Of a stretch of DNA of 64,000 nt, positions 35,615 through 44,928 are shown in pieces. Position numbers and translations under genes: made by a program. The DNA comes from Nitrospinaceae bacterium. Its GTDB lineage: Bacteria; Nitrospinota; Nitrospinia; Nitrospinales; Nitrospinaceae. The stretch covers positions 35,485-99,484 of the forward strand of contig JANQEK010000036.1 of the NCBI GenBank assembly GCA_028278405.1, read 5' to 3'. The notes beneath the pieces are model-generated. The model ran no database searches and was not told where the DNA came from. It was given only the letters and a program-made list of their open reading frames with translations. Numbering within the stretch: position 1 is the stretch's first letter; each line of letters opens with the position of its first letter.

Positions 35615-36276
35615 AGAGCCCTTGGTTTGGGTCGGTTGAGCGAGGCTTTGAACGGCAGAATCAGAACCATTCCTGCGATGAAACCCCCGATGTGCGCCAT
35701 CCACGCCACGCCTCCCCCAATATTACTCGAAGACATGTTGCTGTAGACTTGGATGCCGAGCCAAAGCAGCAAAAGAACCACCGCCGGTAGTCGGATGATA
35801 GTGATCAGAATTCCGAGAAACACGAGAGTCTTCACCTTGGCTTTGGGAAACAAAACCAAATAGGCACCGAGGATCCCGGAGATCGCGCCGCTGGCTCCGA
35901 CCATTGGAATCTGTGATCCGGTATCCATGAAAACGTGGCACATGGCGGCAATCAACCCGCATAAAAGATAGAAGGTGATAAACCGTATTTTCCCCAGAAC
36001 GTCTTCAATATTATTTCCGAAAATCCACAGGTAGAGCATGTTGCCTGCCAGGTGCAGGAGCCCGGCATGTAAGAACATGGCAGAAAAAACGTTGGGATAA
36101 GTTCGAATCGGAGAATTAACGAAAGTATGGGGTACCAGTCCGTAATTGATGAAGAGGACTTCGGTCCGGCCGGGATAAGAAAACTCCCAGAAAAAAACGA
36201 AGATATTTCCCGCAATCAGCGCAATGGTCAGCAGGGGGAAATGTTTCGTTGGATTTTCGTCGTGAAACGGAATCAT
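35611..36276 (-). CDS. Rhomboid-family intramembrane serine protease
   Basis: A six-helix inner-membrane protease of 221 residues that cleaves transmembrane substrates. The catalytic serine lies in VGASGAISGILGAY and the catalytic histidine in MAHIGGFIAGM; the N-terminal loop motif with N-x-x-x-F-F-W and the LHAGLLHLAGNMLYLWIFGN segment are typical. The start at 36276 is divergent from the NACHT-FGE gene, whose start is about 30 bases away. Its substrates are unknown. Confidence 0.92.
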   Translation of the reverse strand: MIPFHDENPTKHFPLLTIALIAGNIFVFFWEFSYPGRTEVLFINYGLVPHTFVNSPIRTYPNVFSAMFLHAGLLHLAGNMLYLWIFGNNIEDVLGKIRFITFYLLCGLIAAMCHVFMDTGSQIPMVGASGAISGILGAYLVLFPKAKVKTLVFLGILITIIRLPAVVLLLLWLGIQVYSNMSSSNIGGGVAWMAHIGGFIAGMVLILPFKASLNRPKPRAL

Positions 36277-36307
36277 CGTTTGTTTTTATCGGGTTGCAAG
36301 GGTGAAT

Positions 36308-38767
36308 ATGATAGACTCTGGGGTAATCCTGAATCAATTATATGAAAAAAACTGCATGAGCGAAAGCAAGGATATACCGATTTTAAGACCGGAGGGGGAC
36401 GTTCCTGAGGTTCAGGTACGCCCTGAAGAATCTCCGGAATGGGTCATTGCCACCTACCGCAAGCACCGGCTTGCGCAGGTTACGGCGGAATTGAATGCTG
36501 TGCTCGGCGACGGCCGGGGGGAGGAGGTTTATATCGAACCGGTCCTGCTCGATATGAATCCCAAGGAGCATCGTCAGAGCCTCCAGGAGCAGGTGTTTCA
36601 TAATCCTCGCGAGGTGACTGAGAATCTTCTCGATGTTAAGACCTCGAAAATTATGCTGGAGGCGGATTCAGGCATGGGGAAAACCACGTTTCTAAAGATT
36701 TATCAGGAGCGTTTGTTACAAGCAGAGGCCACTCGTGAATATCCCATGCCGGTCTATTTTGATCTGTCGTTGTTGCCGGAGGGTACTGGATTTCATGAAT
36801 TCTACCCGGAGTTATTCCGGCAAATCATGGCTGTGGTTCTTCTGGAGCGGGAGGAGCAACCGGATTTGGAAATCCAGGAGTCTCTGTTGGAGCGGACTGT
36901 CAATCGTCTGGTATTGACCGGGCAGTTGCTCTTTTTACTCGATGGGTTTGATCGGCTTTTGCCGGAAGACCGGTTTCAGATTTACTTTGACGTCGTGGTT
37001 GATGGCGACGCTTTGCGGGACAATTTTGTATTGATCGCTACCCGGCCGGTTGGATTCGGACCTTTTGCCACCACTTCAATCGTCAAACGGGGGCAGGACT
37101 CGACTTTTCGCACAGCGATACAACCGGTCAGTGATATTCAACGAAGATATTATCTCCCTTCATCCTCGATCAAGGCACAAGCGGAAAAATTCCAATTGTT
37201 TTATCCAGAGCTGTTTGAAAATCCGCTTCTACTCAATATGATCAGGTCTTTGGCGGATAACGAAAAACTTGAAGGAGTAACCTCACGGACACAACTTTAC
37301 CGAGCCTGGGTTGATGAAATTTTTGCCGACGAGAAGAACGCCAAGCCCGATGCCGAGATACAGGAATGCCTGAAAACTCTGGAAGATATTTCTCTGCAAT
37401 TGTACCGGGAAGGTCATCGGCAGCGCCAGCAGGATGTGGAAACAGGATTTGAACTCAAGATCTTTGAAGATCGAGGCGCTCATCTTAAAAAACTATATGC
37501 CGAGGGTCGAATCTGTGCTCCGTTTGACCGGTTGATTCAATCGACCCCTACACGCTGGGAATTTCGCCATCCCTCGTTTCAGGAATATTTTGCAGGACAG
37601 GCGTTGGCACGGGATGCCGACTGGGAACCGGTTCTGAGGGAGCACTGCCGTGACGATTCATGGCTAAACCTGTTACAGTTTTTTGCAGGAACGACATCCG
37701 CTTCTGCAGACATCCTCATAGACATACTTTTGGAAGAGGGAGCGTTGTTTCTGGCAGGTCATGTTTTGGCTGAAGTGGAAGAGGTGTCCGAGAGCCACCG
37801 TCTGATCGTCGGTCAGTTGTTGAAATACCAGTGCCCCGAAGCGCAACCTCAGTTTACCAAGAACCGGTTGGTGAAGCTGGCAGCCGTTCTAGATCAAAAT
37901 GAGCGAGATACCCTGCAGACATTGACTCGCAACCTTCTCAAACGGGACAAGCGCGATTCCAGAATTCTTTTTGGTGTTCTTGAACTTTTACTGGCTCTTC
38001 ATAAAATCGACTGGAAGGAAGTTATCGACAGCCAGAACTTTGAAGCAGTGCTGGCCCTGCCCGATCTACAGGAATTTCTGAATGAGCACCTTGATTCGGA
38101 TACCGTCGATACGTCAATTGTAAATAAATGGACGGAGATGGTAACGGTTCCTGCCGGAAAATTTATTTATCAGGATGAGCAGGACGAAGAAGATCAAATC
38201 GAAATGAAAGAATTTTCGATCATGAAATTTCTCGCCACCAATGAGCTATGCCAGCAGTATGATCCGCGATTCCAGTTTCGTTATCCCAAGTACTCCTGGG
38301 AGAAGGATCAACCGGTCATCGGGATCAACTATTACGAGGCAACTGTCTTTGCGTTGTGGTTGGGGTTGCGGCTTCCTACAGAAACGGAGTGGGAAAAAAC
38401 TTCGCGTGGAAACGACGGCCGCGACTACCCCTGGGGGGAGGCCATGGGGTACCAGACCGGATATTGCAATACCGCTGATTTTGTGGTCGGTCATACCAAT
38501 GCGGTGACAGATTTCGAAGAAGGGATCTCTCCTTACGGGTGCTTCGATATGGCTGGCAACGCGTGGGAGTGGTGTGTGCAGTTGCACTCTTCCCAATTCA
38601 CAACCCAGAAAATTGTTCGCGGCGGGTCCTGGTTGAATTACCTGGTGAACGCCAAATGCCATTTCCGCAATTCCTTTGATCCTGCTGAAAGGCACCCCGG
38701 AGTGGGTGTCCGCTGCACCACCTTGCCGCTGGCGGAGGTGGAGAAAGAGGATTCCGACGATTCCTGA
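36308..38767 (+). CDS. NACHT-type STAND NTPase fused to a C-terminal FGE/SUMF1-like domain
   Basis: A protein of about 819 residues. An N-terminal region of ~115 residues has no recognised motif. A NACHT-like NTPase follows: Walker A DSGMGKTTF (about 120-128), Walker B LLFLLDGFDRL (about 207-217), and IATRP (about 243-247). A helical region with FRHPSFQEYFAG, the usual NACHT-end motif, follows. From about residue 608 to the end is a formylglycine-generating-enzyme (C-type-lectin-fold) domain: RLPTETEWEK, NAWEWC, IVRGGSW and GVGVRC. It keeps one cysteine in AKCHFRNSF and lacks the second catalytic cysteine, so it probably binds a ligand or protein. STAND-FGE proteins are linked to defence and signalling; that is inference here. 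The ATG at 36308 has AGGG upstream; 36356 is an alternative. Confidence 0.85.
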   Translation: MIDSGVILNQLYEKNCMSESKDIPILRPEGDVPEVQVRPEESPEWVIATYRKHRLAQVTAELNAVLGDGRGEEVYIEPVLLDMNPKEHRQSLQEQVFHNPREVTENLLDVKTSKIMLEADSGMGKTTFLKIYQERLLQAEATREYPMPVYFDLSLLPEGTGFHEFYPELFRQIMAVVLLEREEQPDLEIQESLLERTVNRLVLTGQLLFLLDGFDRLLPEDRFQIYFDVVVDGDALRDNFVLIATRPVGFGPFATTSIVKRGQDSTFRTAIQPVSDIQRRYYLPSSSIKAQAEKFQLFYPELFENPLLLNMIRSLADNEKLEGVTSRTQLYRAWVDEIFADEKNAKPDAEIQECLKTLEDISLQLYREGHRQRQQDVETGFELKIFEDRGAHLKKLYAEGRICAPFDRLIQSTPTRWEFRHPSFQEYFAGQALARDADWEPVLREHCRDDSWLNLLQFFAGTTSASADILIDILLEEGALFLAGHVLAEVEEVSESHRLIVGQLLKYQCPEAQPQFTKNRLVKLAAVLDQNERDTLQTLTRNLLKRDKRDSRILFGVLELLLALHKIDWKEVIDSQNFEAVLALPDLQEFLNEHLDSDTVDTSIVNKWTEMVTVPAGKFIYQDEQDEEDQIEMKEFSIMKFLATNELCQQYDPRFQFRYPKYSWEKDQPVIGINYYEATVFALWLGLRLPTETEWEKTSRGNDGRDYPWGEAMGYQTGYCNTADFVVGHTNAVTDFEEGISPYGCFDMAGNAWEWCVQLHSSQFTTQKIVRGGSWLNYLVNAKCHFRNSFDPAERHPGVGVRCTTLPLAEVEKEDSDDS

Positions 38768-38810
38768 TCCCAGCCCCTCCGAGTCCACAAAAAGTGCCGT
38801 AAACTTTTAC

Positions 38811-38840
38811 TTGACAATGCTTTAACCCACTTCCTATCCT
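38811..38840 (+). promoter_or_regulatory. Candidate promoter of the regulator-motAB operon
   Basis: A perfect TTGACA (38811-38816) is followed after 18 bases by TATCCT (38835-38840), four matches to TATAAT. It lies 130 bases before the REC-HD gene in the 200-base gap after the NACHT-FGE gene; I see nothing else in that gap. Confidence 0.5.
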
Positions 38841-38969
38841 GAATATGCAGGGCGTAATTGGGGGGTGTCCAATTTCAGATTGGGCTGCACCGATCTCCCG
38901 AAGTCATTACAGCGCTCAAGCACCCCAAACTCTGTCCAAAAGTTCCCTGAACCGAATCGGTGAGCCTCT

Positions 38970-40148
38970 GTGACTGTTGCCAAAACGAAAAAAAGATTAC
39001 TGTTTGTGGATGATGATCCCGCTATGGTTAAAGTGGTCGGAAAAATCCTGAACAGTACTTTTGGGCCGGAATTGATTGAGTTTCACGATGCGATGTCCGG
39101 GGAAAAGGGTCTTCGGAAGGCGGACAAGTTGCAGCCGGATATCGTGATTTGCGACATCCATTTGCCCGGTATGAATGGATTTGAGTTTTGCCAAACGGTT
39201 CGCCAGTCAGGGCTTTCTGCCACCGTTATTTTGATGTCTGCATACGATGAGGATGAAGATTACGCCATTCAAGCAAAGGAAATGGGAGCCGACGCGTTTC
39301 TGACAAAGCCTGTCAAAAAAGGCGAGCTGCTTTTTGTCGTCAACTTTATTCTGCAGATTGAGCATCTCCATCAAACGGTTCACACTAAGAATCAGGAGTT
39401 GACGGAGCGATTCGACTCCACGGTTGGGTTGCTCGGAAACATTATTGAACTCAATCAATCCCAACGGCGGGGCCATTCGGAACGGGTTTCCAGAATTTCT
39501 GTTTTCGTCGGACAGAAAATGAATATGTCACCGGATTCAGTGGAAAACCTGAGAATTGCCGCGCGGCTTCATGAGTTGGGAATTGTCAGTCTGCCGCGCG
39601 ACGAAACTGTGGAAGAAGCGCTTGATGAAGGATCCAGTCGGCAGGTGACCAGCCACCCGATGGTTGCCGAGATGCTGTTGAAAGGATTCGCTGGATTCGA
39701 GTCGGTTTCCGAACTCATTCGGCATATGCATGAGAATGTAGATGGATCGGGAAAACCCGATGGGTTGATAGGCAACCGGATTCCATTGGGATCGCGGATT
39801 CTTTCCGCCGCCAGTTTTTACGATCATTACATGGTGTCGCATCCGGACAGCTCCATTTTGGAGGCTTTAAAAAGTGTGGAGCAATGCGGGGGCACCTGGT
39901 TTGACGAAAATGTGGTTTCGCTGCTTTCTGACTATGCGTTGTCTCAGGACCAGATGGGCGATGAGAAAACAGTCAGCTGCTCTGTCTTTGGTTTGAAAGA
40001 GGGCATGGTGTTGGCTTCGGATATTTATTCCGAGTCAGGCATCAACCTGTTGCGCAAAGGCACGGTGCTGAATCGGGATATGGTGAATAATATTCTCAGA
40101 TTCAATATCCTGGACCCTGTGGAGGGCCAGATTCAGGTAAGAGAGTAA
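38970..40148 (+). CDS. Response regulator with degenerate HD-GYP domain
   Basis: A 392-residue protein. The N-terminal receiver domain is intact: DDD near residue 15, phospho-acceptor D62 in VICDIHLPGMNG, and FLTKPV. After a coiled linker comes an HD-GYP-type domain (GHSERVSRIS; HPMVAEMLL) that is altered at key sites: the HD pair reads RLHELGI and the GYP motif reads DGSGKPDGL. The C-terminal GMVLASDIY...LLRKGT segment is usual in RpfG relatives. It may therefore bind rather than hydrolyse cyclic di-GMP. The start is GTG. Seven bases separate it from motA, which ties it to flagellar motor control; the partner kinase is not in the window. Confidence 0.88.
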   Translation: MTVAKTKKRLLFVDDDPAMVKVVGKILNSTFGPELIEFHDAMSGEKGLRKADKLQPDIVICDIHLPGMNGFEFCQTVRQSGLSATVILMSAYDEDEDYAIQAKEMGADAFLTKPVKKGELLFVVNFILQIEHLHQTVHTKNQELTERFDSTVGLLGNIIELNQSQRRGHSERVSRISVFVGQKMNMSPDSVENLRIAARLHELGIVSLPRDETVEEALDEGSSRQVTSHPMVAEMLLKGFAGFESVSELIRHMHENVDGSGKPDGLIGNRIPLGSRILSAASFYDHYMVSHPDSSILEALKSVEQCGGTWFDENVVSLLSDYALSQDQMGDEKTVSCSVFGLKEGMVLASDIYSESGINLLRKGTVLNRDMVNNILRFNILDPVEGQIQVRE

Positions 40149-40155
40149 TTTTCTT

Positions 40156-40989
40156 ATGGACATAGCGACCTTATTAGGAATTTTCTCCGGGATGGCGCTG
40201 TTGCTGGCTTCCATCATGCAGAACAGCGGCTTAGAGCTGTTTTACAGCCCGCCTTCGGCGATGATCGTGCTGGGCGGAACCATTGCCGCCACCCTTGTGG
40301 CTTACCCCATCAATGAACTGTTTGGGGTCATTGGCCTCTTCCTCAAAGTGTTCATGACCAAAAAACATGATCTTTACGATTTGATCGACACCATGGTCAT
40401 GACCTGCAGTGTCGCCCGCAAGGGAGGGGTTCTGGCTATCGAGTCGCGTTTGGATGAAATCGACAATGGCTTTCTCAAAAGGGGATTGCAGTACACGGTT
40501 GACGGCAAGGACGAGAAAACCGTGGTGACGATCCTTAAAAAGGAGATTCGGCAAATCCAGCAGAAGCACCGCGATGGATGGGAAATCATGAGTGAAATGG
40601 GAAAGTTTGCTCCGGCTTTTGGGATGGTCGGGACGCTCATTGGACTGATCCAGATGCTGTCGGCTCTGGACGATGTTAAAACGGTTGGTCCGAAAATGGC
40701 GGTTGCCCTGATCACTACTTTTTACGGAGCCTTGCTGGCCAACCTGGTGTTCATTCCCATGACCGTCAAGCTGAAACGCCGAAGCGCGGTGGAAACTCTG
40801 GAAATGAATCTGGTGTTGGAAGGCATCACTTTCATCCGCAAGGGCGTCAATCCCCGTTTCATGAAAGAAACCTTGGAAAACATTCTAGAGAACGCCATCG
40901 GCAAAAAGTTGAGACGGGAGGATGTACTGGCCCAGACGCCGCCGGCCAAACCCGCACCCAAACCGGTTCCCAAAACCCCGGTACGGTAA
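40156..40989 (+). CDS. motA: Flagellar stator protein MotA/PomA
   Basis: The stator subunit with four membrane helices, forming the ion channel with MotB. The 277-residue sequence begins DIATLLGIFSGMALLLASI, has the cytoplasmic loop with KREIRQIQQKH-like charge pattern and the conserved FAPAFGMVGTLIGLIQML, then ALITTFYGALLANLVFIP. A Pro/Lys-rich tail ends the protein. It is six bases before motB. Whether it uses protons or sodium cannot be told from sequence alone. Confidence 0.93.
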   Translation: MDIATLLGIFSGMALLLASIMQNSGLELFYSPPSAMIVLGGTIAATLVAYPINELFGVIGLFLKVFMTKKHDLYDLIDTMVMTCSVARKGGVLAIESRLDEIDNGFLKRGLQYTVDGKDEKTVVTILKKEIRQIQQKHRDGWEIMSEMGKFAPAFGMVGTLIGLIQMLSALDDVKTVGPKMAVALITTFYGALLANLVFIPMTVKLKRRSAVETLEMNLVLEGITFIRKGVNPRFMKETLENILENAIGKKLRREDVLAQTPPAKPAPKPVPKTPVR

Positions 40990-40995
40990 TAGCTC

Positions 40996-41787
40996 ATGTC
41001 TGAAATCGAAGAGAATCTTGAAGACGAAGTAGAATTTGTCAATGAAGAGACCCGGAGCATTCCTCCCTGGGTCATAACCTTCGCCGACATGGTTACACTG
41101 CTCATGGTTTTCTTCATTCTCCTGTTCGCCATTGGTACCATTGAGCAGGAAAAGTGGCGGCAGCTCAAGGAATCCCTTCGGGAGGCGCTGGGAGCGGATG
41201 CGATCGAGGAACTGGGAACCCGTCAGGGGTTGGAAGTGATCAAGACCCAGGTCGATGAACAAACGGTACATGCAGTCGATGAAGTCGGTGCCATGGTGAA
41301 CCGGGAAATGGAAGATATCATCTCCGAGGTTGAGGAATTCGTGTTCAAAAACAAGCTTGCAGGTGAAGTTCGCGTTTCCTCGGATGATCGTGGAGCGGTA
41401 ATCACTATTTCCGACGTCGTCTTGTTTCCTGCCGGTTCAGCGGAGATGACTCCGAAAGGCCGTACGACACTGCGTCAGGTGTTCGATGTGCTGAAGCAGT
41501 TTAATTACAACGTCAAAGTGGAGGGTCATACCGACAACACACCGATCCGCACTTTGAGATATCCCTCCAATTGGGAACTGTCTGCCTCACGGGCAGCGGA
41601 AGTGGCCCATATGTTGATCGACGACGGATTCCCCCCAGAGCGGCTTTCGGTGGAAGGATTTGCCGAATTCCGCCCCAAAGTCCCCAACACCAGTCCTGAA
41701 AATCGGGCCGTCAATCGCCGCATCGAGGTGGTTTATCAGCGAGGTAGTATCCGTAAGCGTATGGTTCAAATATTGAACCGACAATGA
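40996..41787 (+). CDS. motB: Flagellar stator protein MotB
   Basis: A 263-residue stator subunit: one transmembrane helix with the ion-binding aspartate in FADMVTLLMVFFILLFA (about residues 30-46), a plug-like acidic linker, and a C-terminal OmpA/peptidoglycan-binding domain with VKVEGHTDNTPI and SNWELSASRAAEVA. It completes the regulator-motA-motB unit. The typical RRR-like positive patch at the start is replaced by a very acidic N-terminus. Confidence 0.94.
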   Translation: MSEIEENLEDEVEFVNEETRSIPPWVITFADMVTLLMVFFILLFAIGTIEQEKWRQLKESLREALGADAIEELGTRQGLEVIKTQVDEQTVHAVDEVGAMVNREMEDIISEVEEFVFKNKLAGEVRVSSDDRGAVITISDVVLFPAGSAEMTPKGRTTLRQVFDVLKQFNYNVKVEGHTDNTPIRTLRYPSNWELSASRAAEVAHMLIDDGFPPERLSVEGFAEFRPKVPNTSPENRAVNRRIEVVYQRGSIRKRMVQILNRQ

Positions 41788-41840
41788 CTCCTGATGAGCC
41801 CATCGCTCAAAAAAGCTATTGTATTTCAACAATTTACGCT

Positions 41841-41869
41841 TTGACAACCTTTCTCATCTCTGCTAATTT
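41841..41869 (+). promoter_or_regulatory. Candidate promoter of the riboflavin operon
   Basis: TTGACA (41841-41846), 17-base spacer, then TAATTT (41864-41869) preceded by TG at the extended -10 position. It lies 70 bases before ribD. I looked for an FMN riboswitch in this 150-base gap and found none. Confidence 0.5.
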
Positions 41870-41939
41870 AGAGCCAATCCTTCTATTTTTGCGGTAATTC
41901 CGGCTTGGATGCCGGGTTGCCCCCGACAAGAGCAATATT

Positions 41940-43040
41940 TTGAAACAGGATCGTCAGGAACAGTGGATGCGCAGGGCTTTGGAGTTGGCTGGAAAGGCGG
42001 TGGGGCGAACCTCTCCCAATCCCATGGTTGGGGCTGTAATCGTCAAAAATGGCCGTGTCATCGCCGAGGGCTACCATAAAAAAGCAGGGCGCCCTCATGG
42101 TGAAATCGAGGCGTTGCGAAAAGCGGGTAAGCGGTCTAAAGGAGCGCAGTTATTCGTGAATCTGGAGCCCTGTTGCCATCACGGGCGCACACCGCCCTGT
42201 ACGGACGCCATCATCGAAAGCGGTCTCCGAGAGGTCTATATAGGTATGCGTGACCCTAATCCTCAGGTTGCAGGAAAGGGGATTCGCCAGTTGAAACGGG
42301 CCGGGATTGCGGTCCATACCGGAATATTGAAGCAGGAGTGCCAGCGCCTCAATGAAGTATTCGTCAAATACATACAGACAGGAATGCCGTTTGTGACTTT
42401 GAAATCAGCCCTGTCGCTGGATGGAAAGATTGCCACATCTACCGGGGAGTCCCAGTGGATCACCGGACCTGAGGCTCGGGAGCAGGTACATCGAATGCGT
42501 GACCGCGTCGATGCTGTCCTGGTGGGAGCTGGGACGGTGCTCAAGGACAACCCGCGGCTGACAACCCGGCTGAAAAAGGGCACGGGTTGTAACCCGGCCC
42601 GTGTTATTCTGGATGCCAAGGCGGAGATACCTCTTAAGGCAAGAGTATTTCACCATGCGAAACGGGATCGTGTGATCTACATTACTACAAACAAGGCGCC
42701 TTACACTCGTGTGAGAAAGCTGGTCAAACGGGGCATTGAGGTTCATGGGTTTTATGCAAATAGTAATCATATCCCGTTGATTAAATTGAATAAAATATTA
42801 GGAGAGGAGGGAATAACTTCAGTATTACTTGAAGGTGGTAGTGGAGTTAACGCCAGCGCTCTCAAAGACGGCATAGTGGATAAGGCAGTCCTTTTTCTGG
42901 CTCCCCTGATCATTGGAGGGGACTCGGCTCCCGGTGTGGTGGGTGGACCGGGCATCAAGAGTCTGAAGCGGGCGCTCAATATTAAAAATCTCACGGTGAC
43001 CCCTGTCGGTGCCGATTGGATGGTAGAGGGATATTTGTAG
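41940..43040 (+). CDS. ribD: Bifunctional riboflavin deaminase/reductase
   Basis: It carries out the second and third steps of riboflavin synthesis. Residues 1-~145 are the zinc deaminase: MRRALELAGKAVGRTSPNPM, PHGEIEALRKAG (HGE where HAE is common), and the zinc cysteines in LEPCCHHGRTPPCTDAI. The rest is the NADPH reductase (LSLDGKIATSTGESQWITG; VLLEGGSGVNASAL). The total, 366 residues, is normal. The TTG at 41940 gives the usual nine residues before MRRAL and has AAGAG upstream; the ATG at 41967 is an alternative. Confidence 0.95.
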   Translation: MKQDRQEQWMRRALELAGKAVGRTSPNPMVGAVIVKNGRVIAEGYHKKAGRPHGEIEALRKAGKRSKGAQLFVNLEPCCHHGRTPPCTDAIIESGLREVYIGMRDPNPQVAGKGIRQLKRAGIAVHTGILKQECQRLNEVFVKYIQTGMPFVTLKSALSLDGKIATSTGESQWITGPEAREQVHRMRDRVDAVLVGAGTVLKDNPRLTTRLKKGTGCNPARVILDAKAEIPLKARVFHHAKRDRVIYITTNKAPYTRVRKLVKRGIEVHGFYANSNHIPLIKLNKILGEEGITSVLLEGGSGVNASALKDGIVDKAVLFLAPLIIGGDSAPGVVGGPGIKSLKRALNIKNLTVTPVGADWMVEGYL

Positions 43041-43043
43041 ATC

Positions 43044-43706
43044 ATGTTTACCGGAATCATAGAGACTGTCGGAACCGTTGCGAATATCGTTTTCAAGGAT
43101 GACAAGGCGCGAATGCGGGTGGACACGAATCCACAGTTCTCTCAGTTTGAAATGGGGGAGAGCATTGCGGTCAACGGTGTTTGCCTGACCGTGGTGGATA
43201 TGGGCGAGCATTGGTTCGCGATGGACCTGACAACGGAAACATTGAGTCGCACCAGTTTCAAGCAGGTGAAAGAGAAATCGCGCGTGAACCTGGAGCGGGC
43301 TCTTACACCGGCCAAGAAAATGAGCGGACATTTTGTGACCGGTCATATCGATAATGTGGCGAAAGTGGTGAGCATCGACGAAAAACCGGGCGAGGTTTTG
43401 TTCCGATTCGAACACTCCCCGGATTTGACGCCATATCTGATTGAAAAAGGTTCAGCGGCTGTAGACGGTATCAGCTTGACGGTGTTCGATTGCAGGGACA
43501 ACGGTTTTACCGTATCGATTATTCCTTTCACGCTGGAGCACACCAATTTAAAGGACCGTAAAACCGGGGATGCCGTCAATATTGAGTGTGATATGATTGG
43601 CAAGTACGTGGTTCGAGCGTGCGAAACGGTATTTGGCGGCTCTGCCAAAGGCACCGAGATATCACCGGAATTTTTAAAACAACAGGGATTTTATGGCCAA
43701 GGATAA
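43044..43706 (+). CDS. ribE: Riboflavin synthase alpha chain
   Basis: It dismutates two 6,7-dimethyl-8-ribityllumazine molecules to riboflavin. The 220-residue protein has two lumazine-binding repeats: MFTGIIETVGTV...SIAVNGVCLTVVD and FVTGHIDNVAKV...SAAVDGISLTVFD, each with the conserved pattern, and the substrate-contact motif LTTETLSRT. It starts three bases after ribD and overlaps ribBA by 14 bases. Confidence 0.96.
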   Translation: MFTGIIETVGTVANIVFKDDKARMRVDTNPQFSQFEMGESIAVNGVCLTVVDMGEHWFAMDLTTETLSRTSFKQVKEKSRVNLERALTPAKKMSGHFVTGHIDNVAKVVSIDEKPGEVLFRFEHSPDLTPYLIEKGSAAVDGISLTVFDCRDNGFTVSIIPFTLEHTNLKDRKTGDAVNIECDMIGKYVVRACETVFGGSAKGTEISPEFLKQQGFYGQG

Positions 43707-44916
43707 TTCAAATTCATTCAGTGGCATTGAAGAGGCCGTCGAGGACGTCAAGCAAGGCAAGATGATCATCATTGTGGATGATGAGGACCGGGAAAACGAA
43801 GGGGATCTGATGATCGCCGCCGAAAAGTGTACTCCCGAAGCCGTTAACTTCATGGCGAAATACGGACGCGGATTGATCTGTCTGACGCTGACCGAGCAGC
43901 GGACAGCTCAGTTGGGACTGCCGATGATGGTGCAGGAAAATCAGGCTCAGTTCGGCACGCCCTTCACGGTATCGATCGATGCGAAAAAGGACATCACCAC
44001 AGGAATCTCAGCCGCGGATCGGGCTAAAACCATCGAGGTGGCGATGGACCCCGAAGCCACTCAGTACGATCTGGTCATGCCGGGGCACATTTTCCCTTTG
44101 CGCGCACGCGACGGTGGCGTGCTGGTACGGGCAGGGCAAACCGAAGGTTCCGTCGATATTGCACGTTTGGCCGGTTTGAAGCCGGCGGGCGTGATCTGCG
44201 AAATCATGAACGATGACGGCACGATGGCGCGGGTTCCCGAACTTTCCAAATTCGTCAAAAAGCACGATATCAAAATGATCACCATCAAGGATTTGATGGA
44301 GTACCGGCTGAACAGCGAAGCCCTTGTGGAAGAGGTGGCGGCAACGCAAATGCCCACCGATTTCGGTGAATTCAAAGCGGTTGCCTTTCGCAACAAGTTG
44401 ATCGATCAGGTACACATTGCCCTCGTTAAGGGAGAGGTGGAACCGGATAAACCCACACTGGTGCGAGTGCATTCGCAGTGTTTGACGGGAGATGTGTTCG
44501 GATCTCATCGTTGTGACTGTGGCGAGCAGTTGGCCCAGGCTCTCAATATGATCGAAAAGGAAGGGCACGGCGTTCTTCTGTATCTGTACCAGGAAGGACG
44601 TGGTATTGGCATTCTCAACAAATTGAAAGCCTACGCGCTTCAGGATCAGGGGCACGATACGGTTCAGGCCAACGCAGAATTGGGGTTCAAGCCGGATCTT
44701 CGAGACTACGGGATTGGAGCGCAGATTCTCCGTGCCCTGGGTTTGGGGAAAATCAGAATCATGAGTAACAATCCGCGCAAAATCGTCGGACTGGAAGCAT
44801 ACGGTCTTGAAATGGTTGAGCGGGTGCCCATTGAGGTGCAGCCTCAAAGGCACAATATCAAATATCTCAAAACCAAGCAGGACAAGTTGGGGCACCTGAT
44901 TAAAAACGTTTTCTGA
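43693..44916 (+). CDS. ribBA: Bifunctional DHBP synthase / GTP cyclohydrolase II
   Basis: It supplies both precursors of riboflavin. The N-terminal half (about residues 1-205) is RibB with VDDEDRENEGDLMIAAE and HIFPLRAR; the C-terminal half is RibA with the zinc cysteines in SQCLTGDVFGSHRCDCGEQL and YLYQEGRGIGILNKLKAYAL. The 407-residue length is normal. Its start overlaps ribE by 14 bases, suggesting coupling. Confidence 0.97.
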   Translation: MAKDNSNSFSGIEEAVEDVKQGKMIIIVDDEDRENEGDLMIAAEKCTPEAVNFMAKYGRGLICLTLTEQRTAQLGLPMMVQENQAQFGTPFTVSIDAKKDITTGISAADRAKTIEVAMDPEATQYDLVMPGHIFPLRARDGGVLVRAGQTEGSVDIARLAGLKPAGVICEIMNDDGTMARVPELSKFVKKHDIKMITIKDLMEYRLNSEALVEEVAATQMPTDFGEFKAVAFRNKLIDQVHIALVKGEVEPDKPTLVRVHSQCLTGDVFGSHRCDCGEQLAQALNMIEKEGHGVLLYLYQEGRGIGILNKLKAYALQDQGHDTVQANAELGFKPDLRDYGIGAQILRALGLGKIRIMSNNPRKIVGLEAYGLEMVERVPIEVQPQRHNIKYLKTKQDKLGHLIKNVF

Positions 44917-44928
44917 GCGGGAAGAATA

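Noticed and set aside
36308..38767. Diversity-generating retroelement target (FGE-fold proteins are often DGR variable proteins)
   Set aside because: I see no reverse transcriptase, template repeat or accessory gene nearby; the next gene is a regulator.
41790..41940. FMN riboswitch before the riboflavin operon
   Set aside because: The conserved FMN-element blocks are not present in the 150-base gap; only a promoter candidate is seen.
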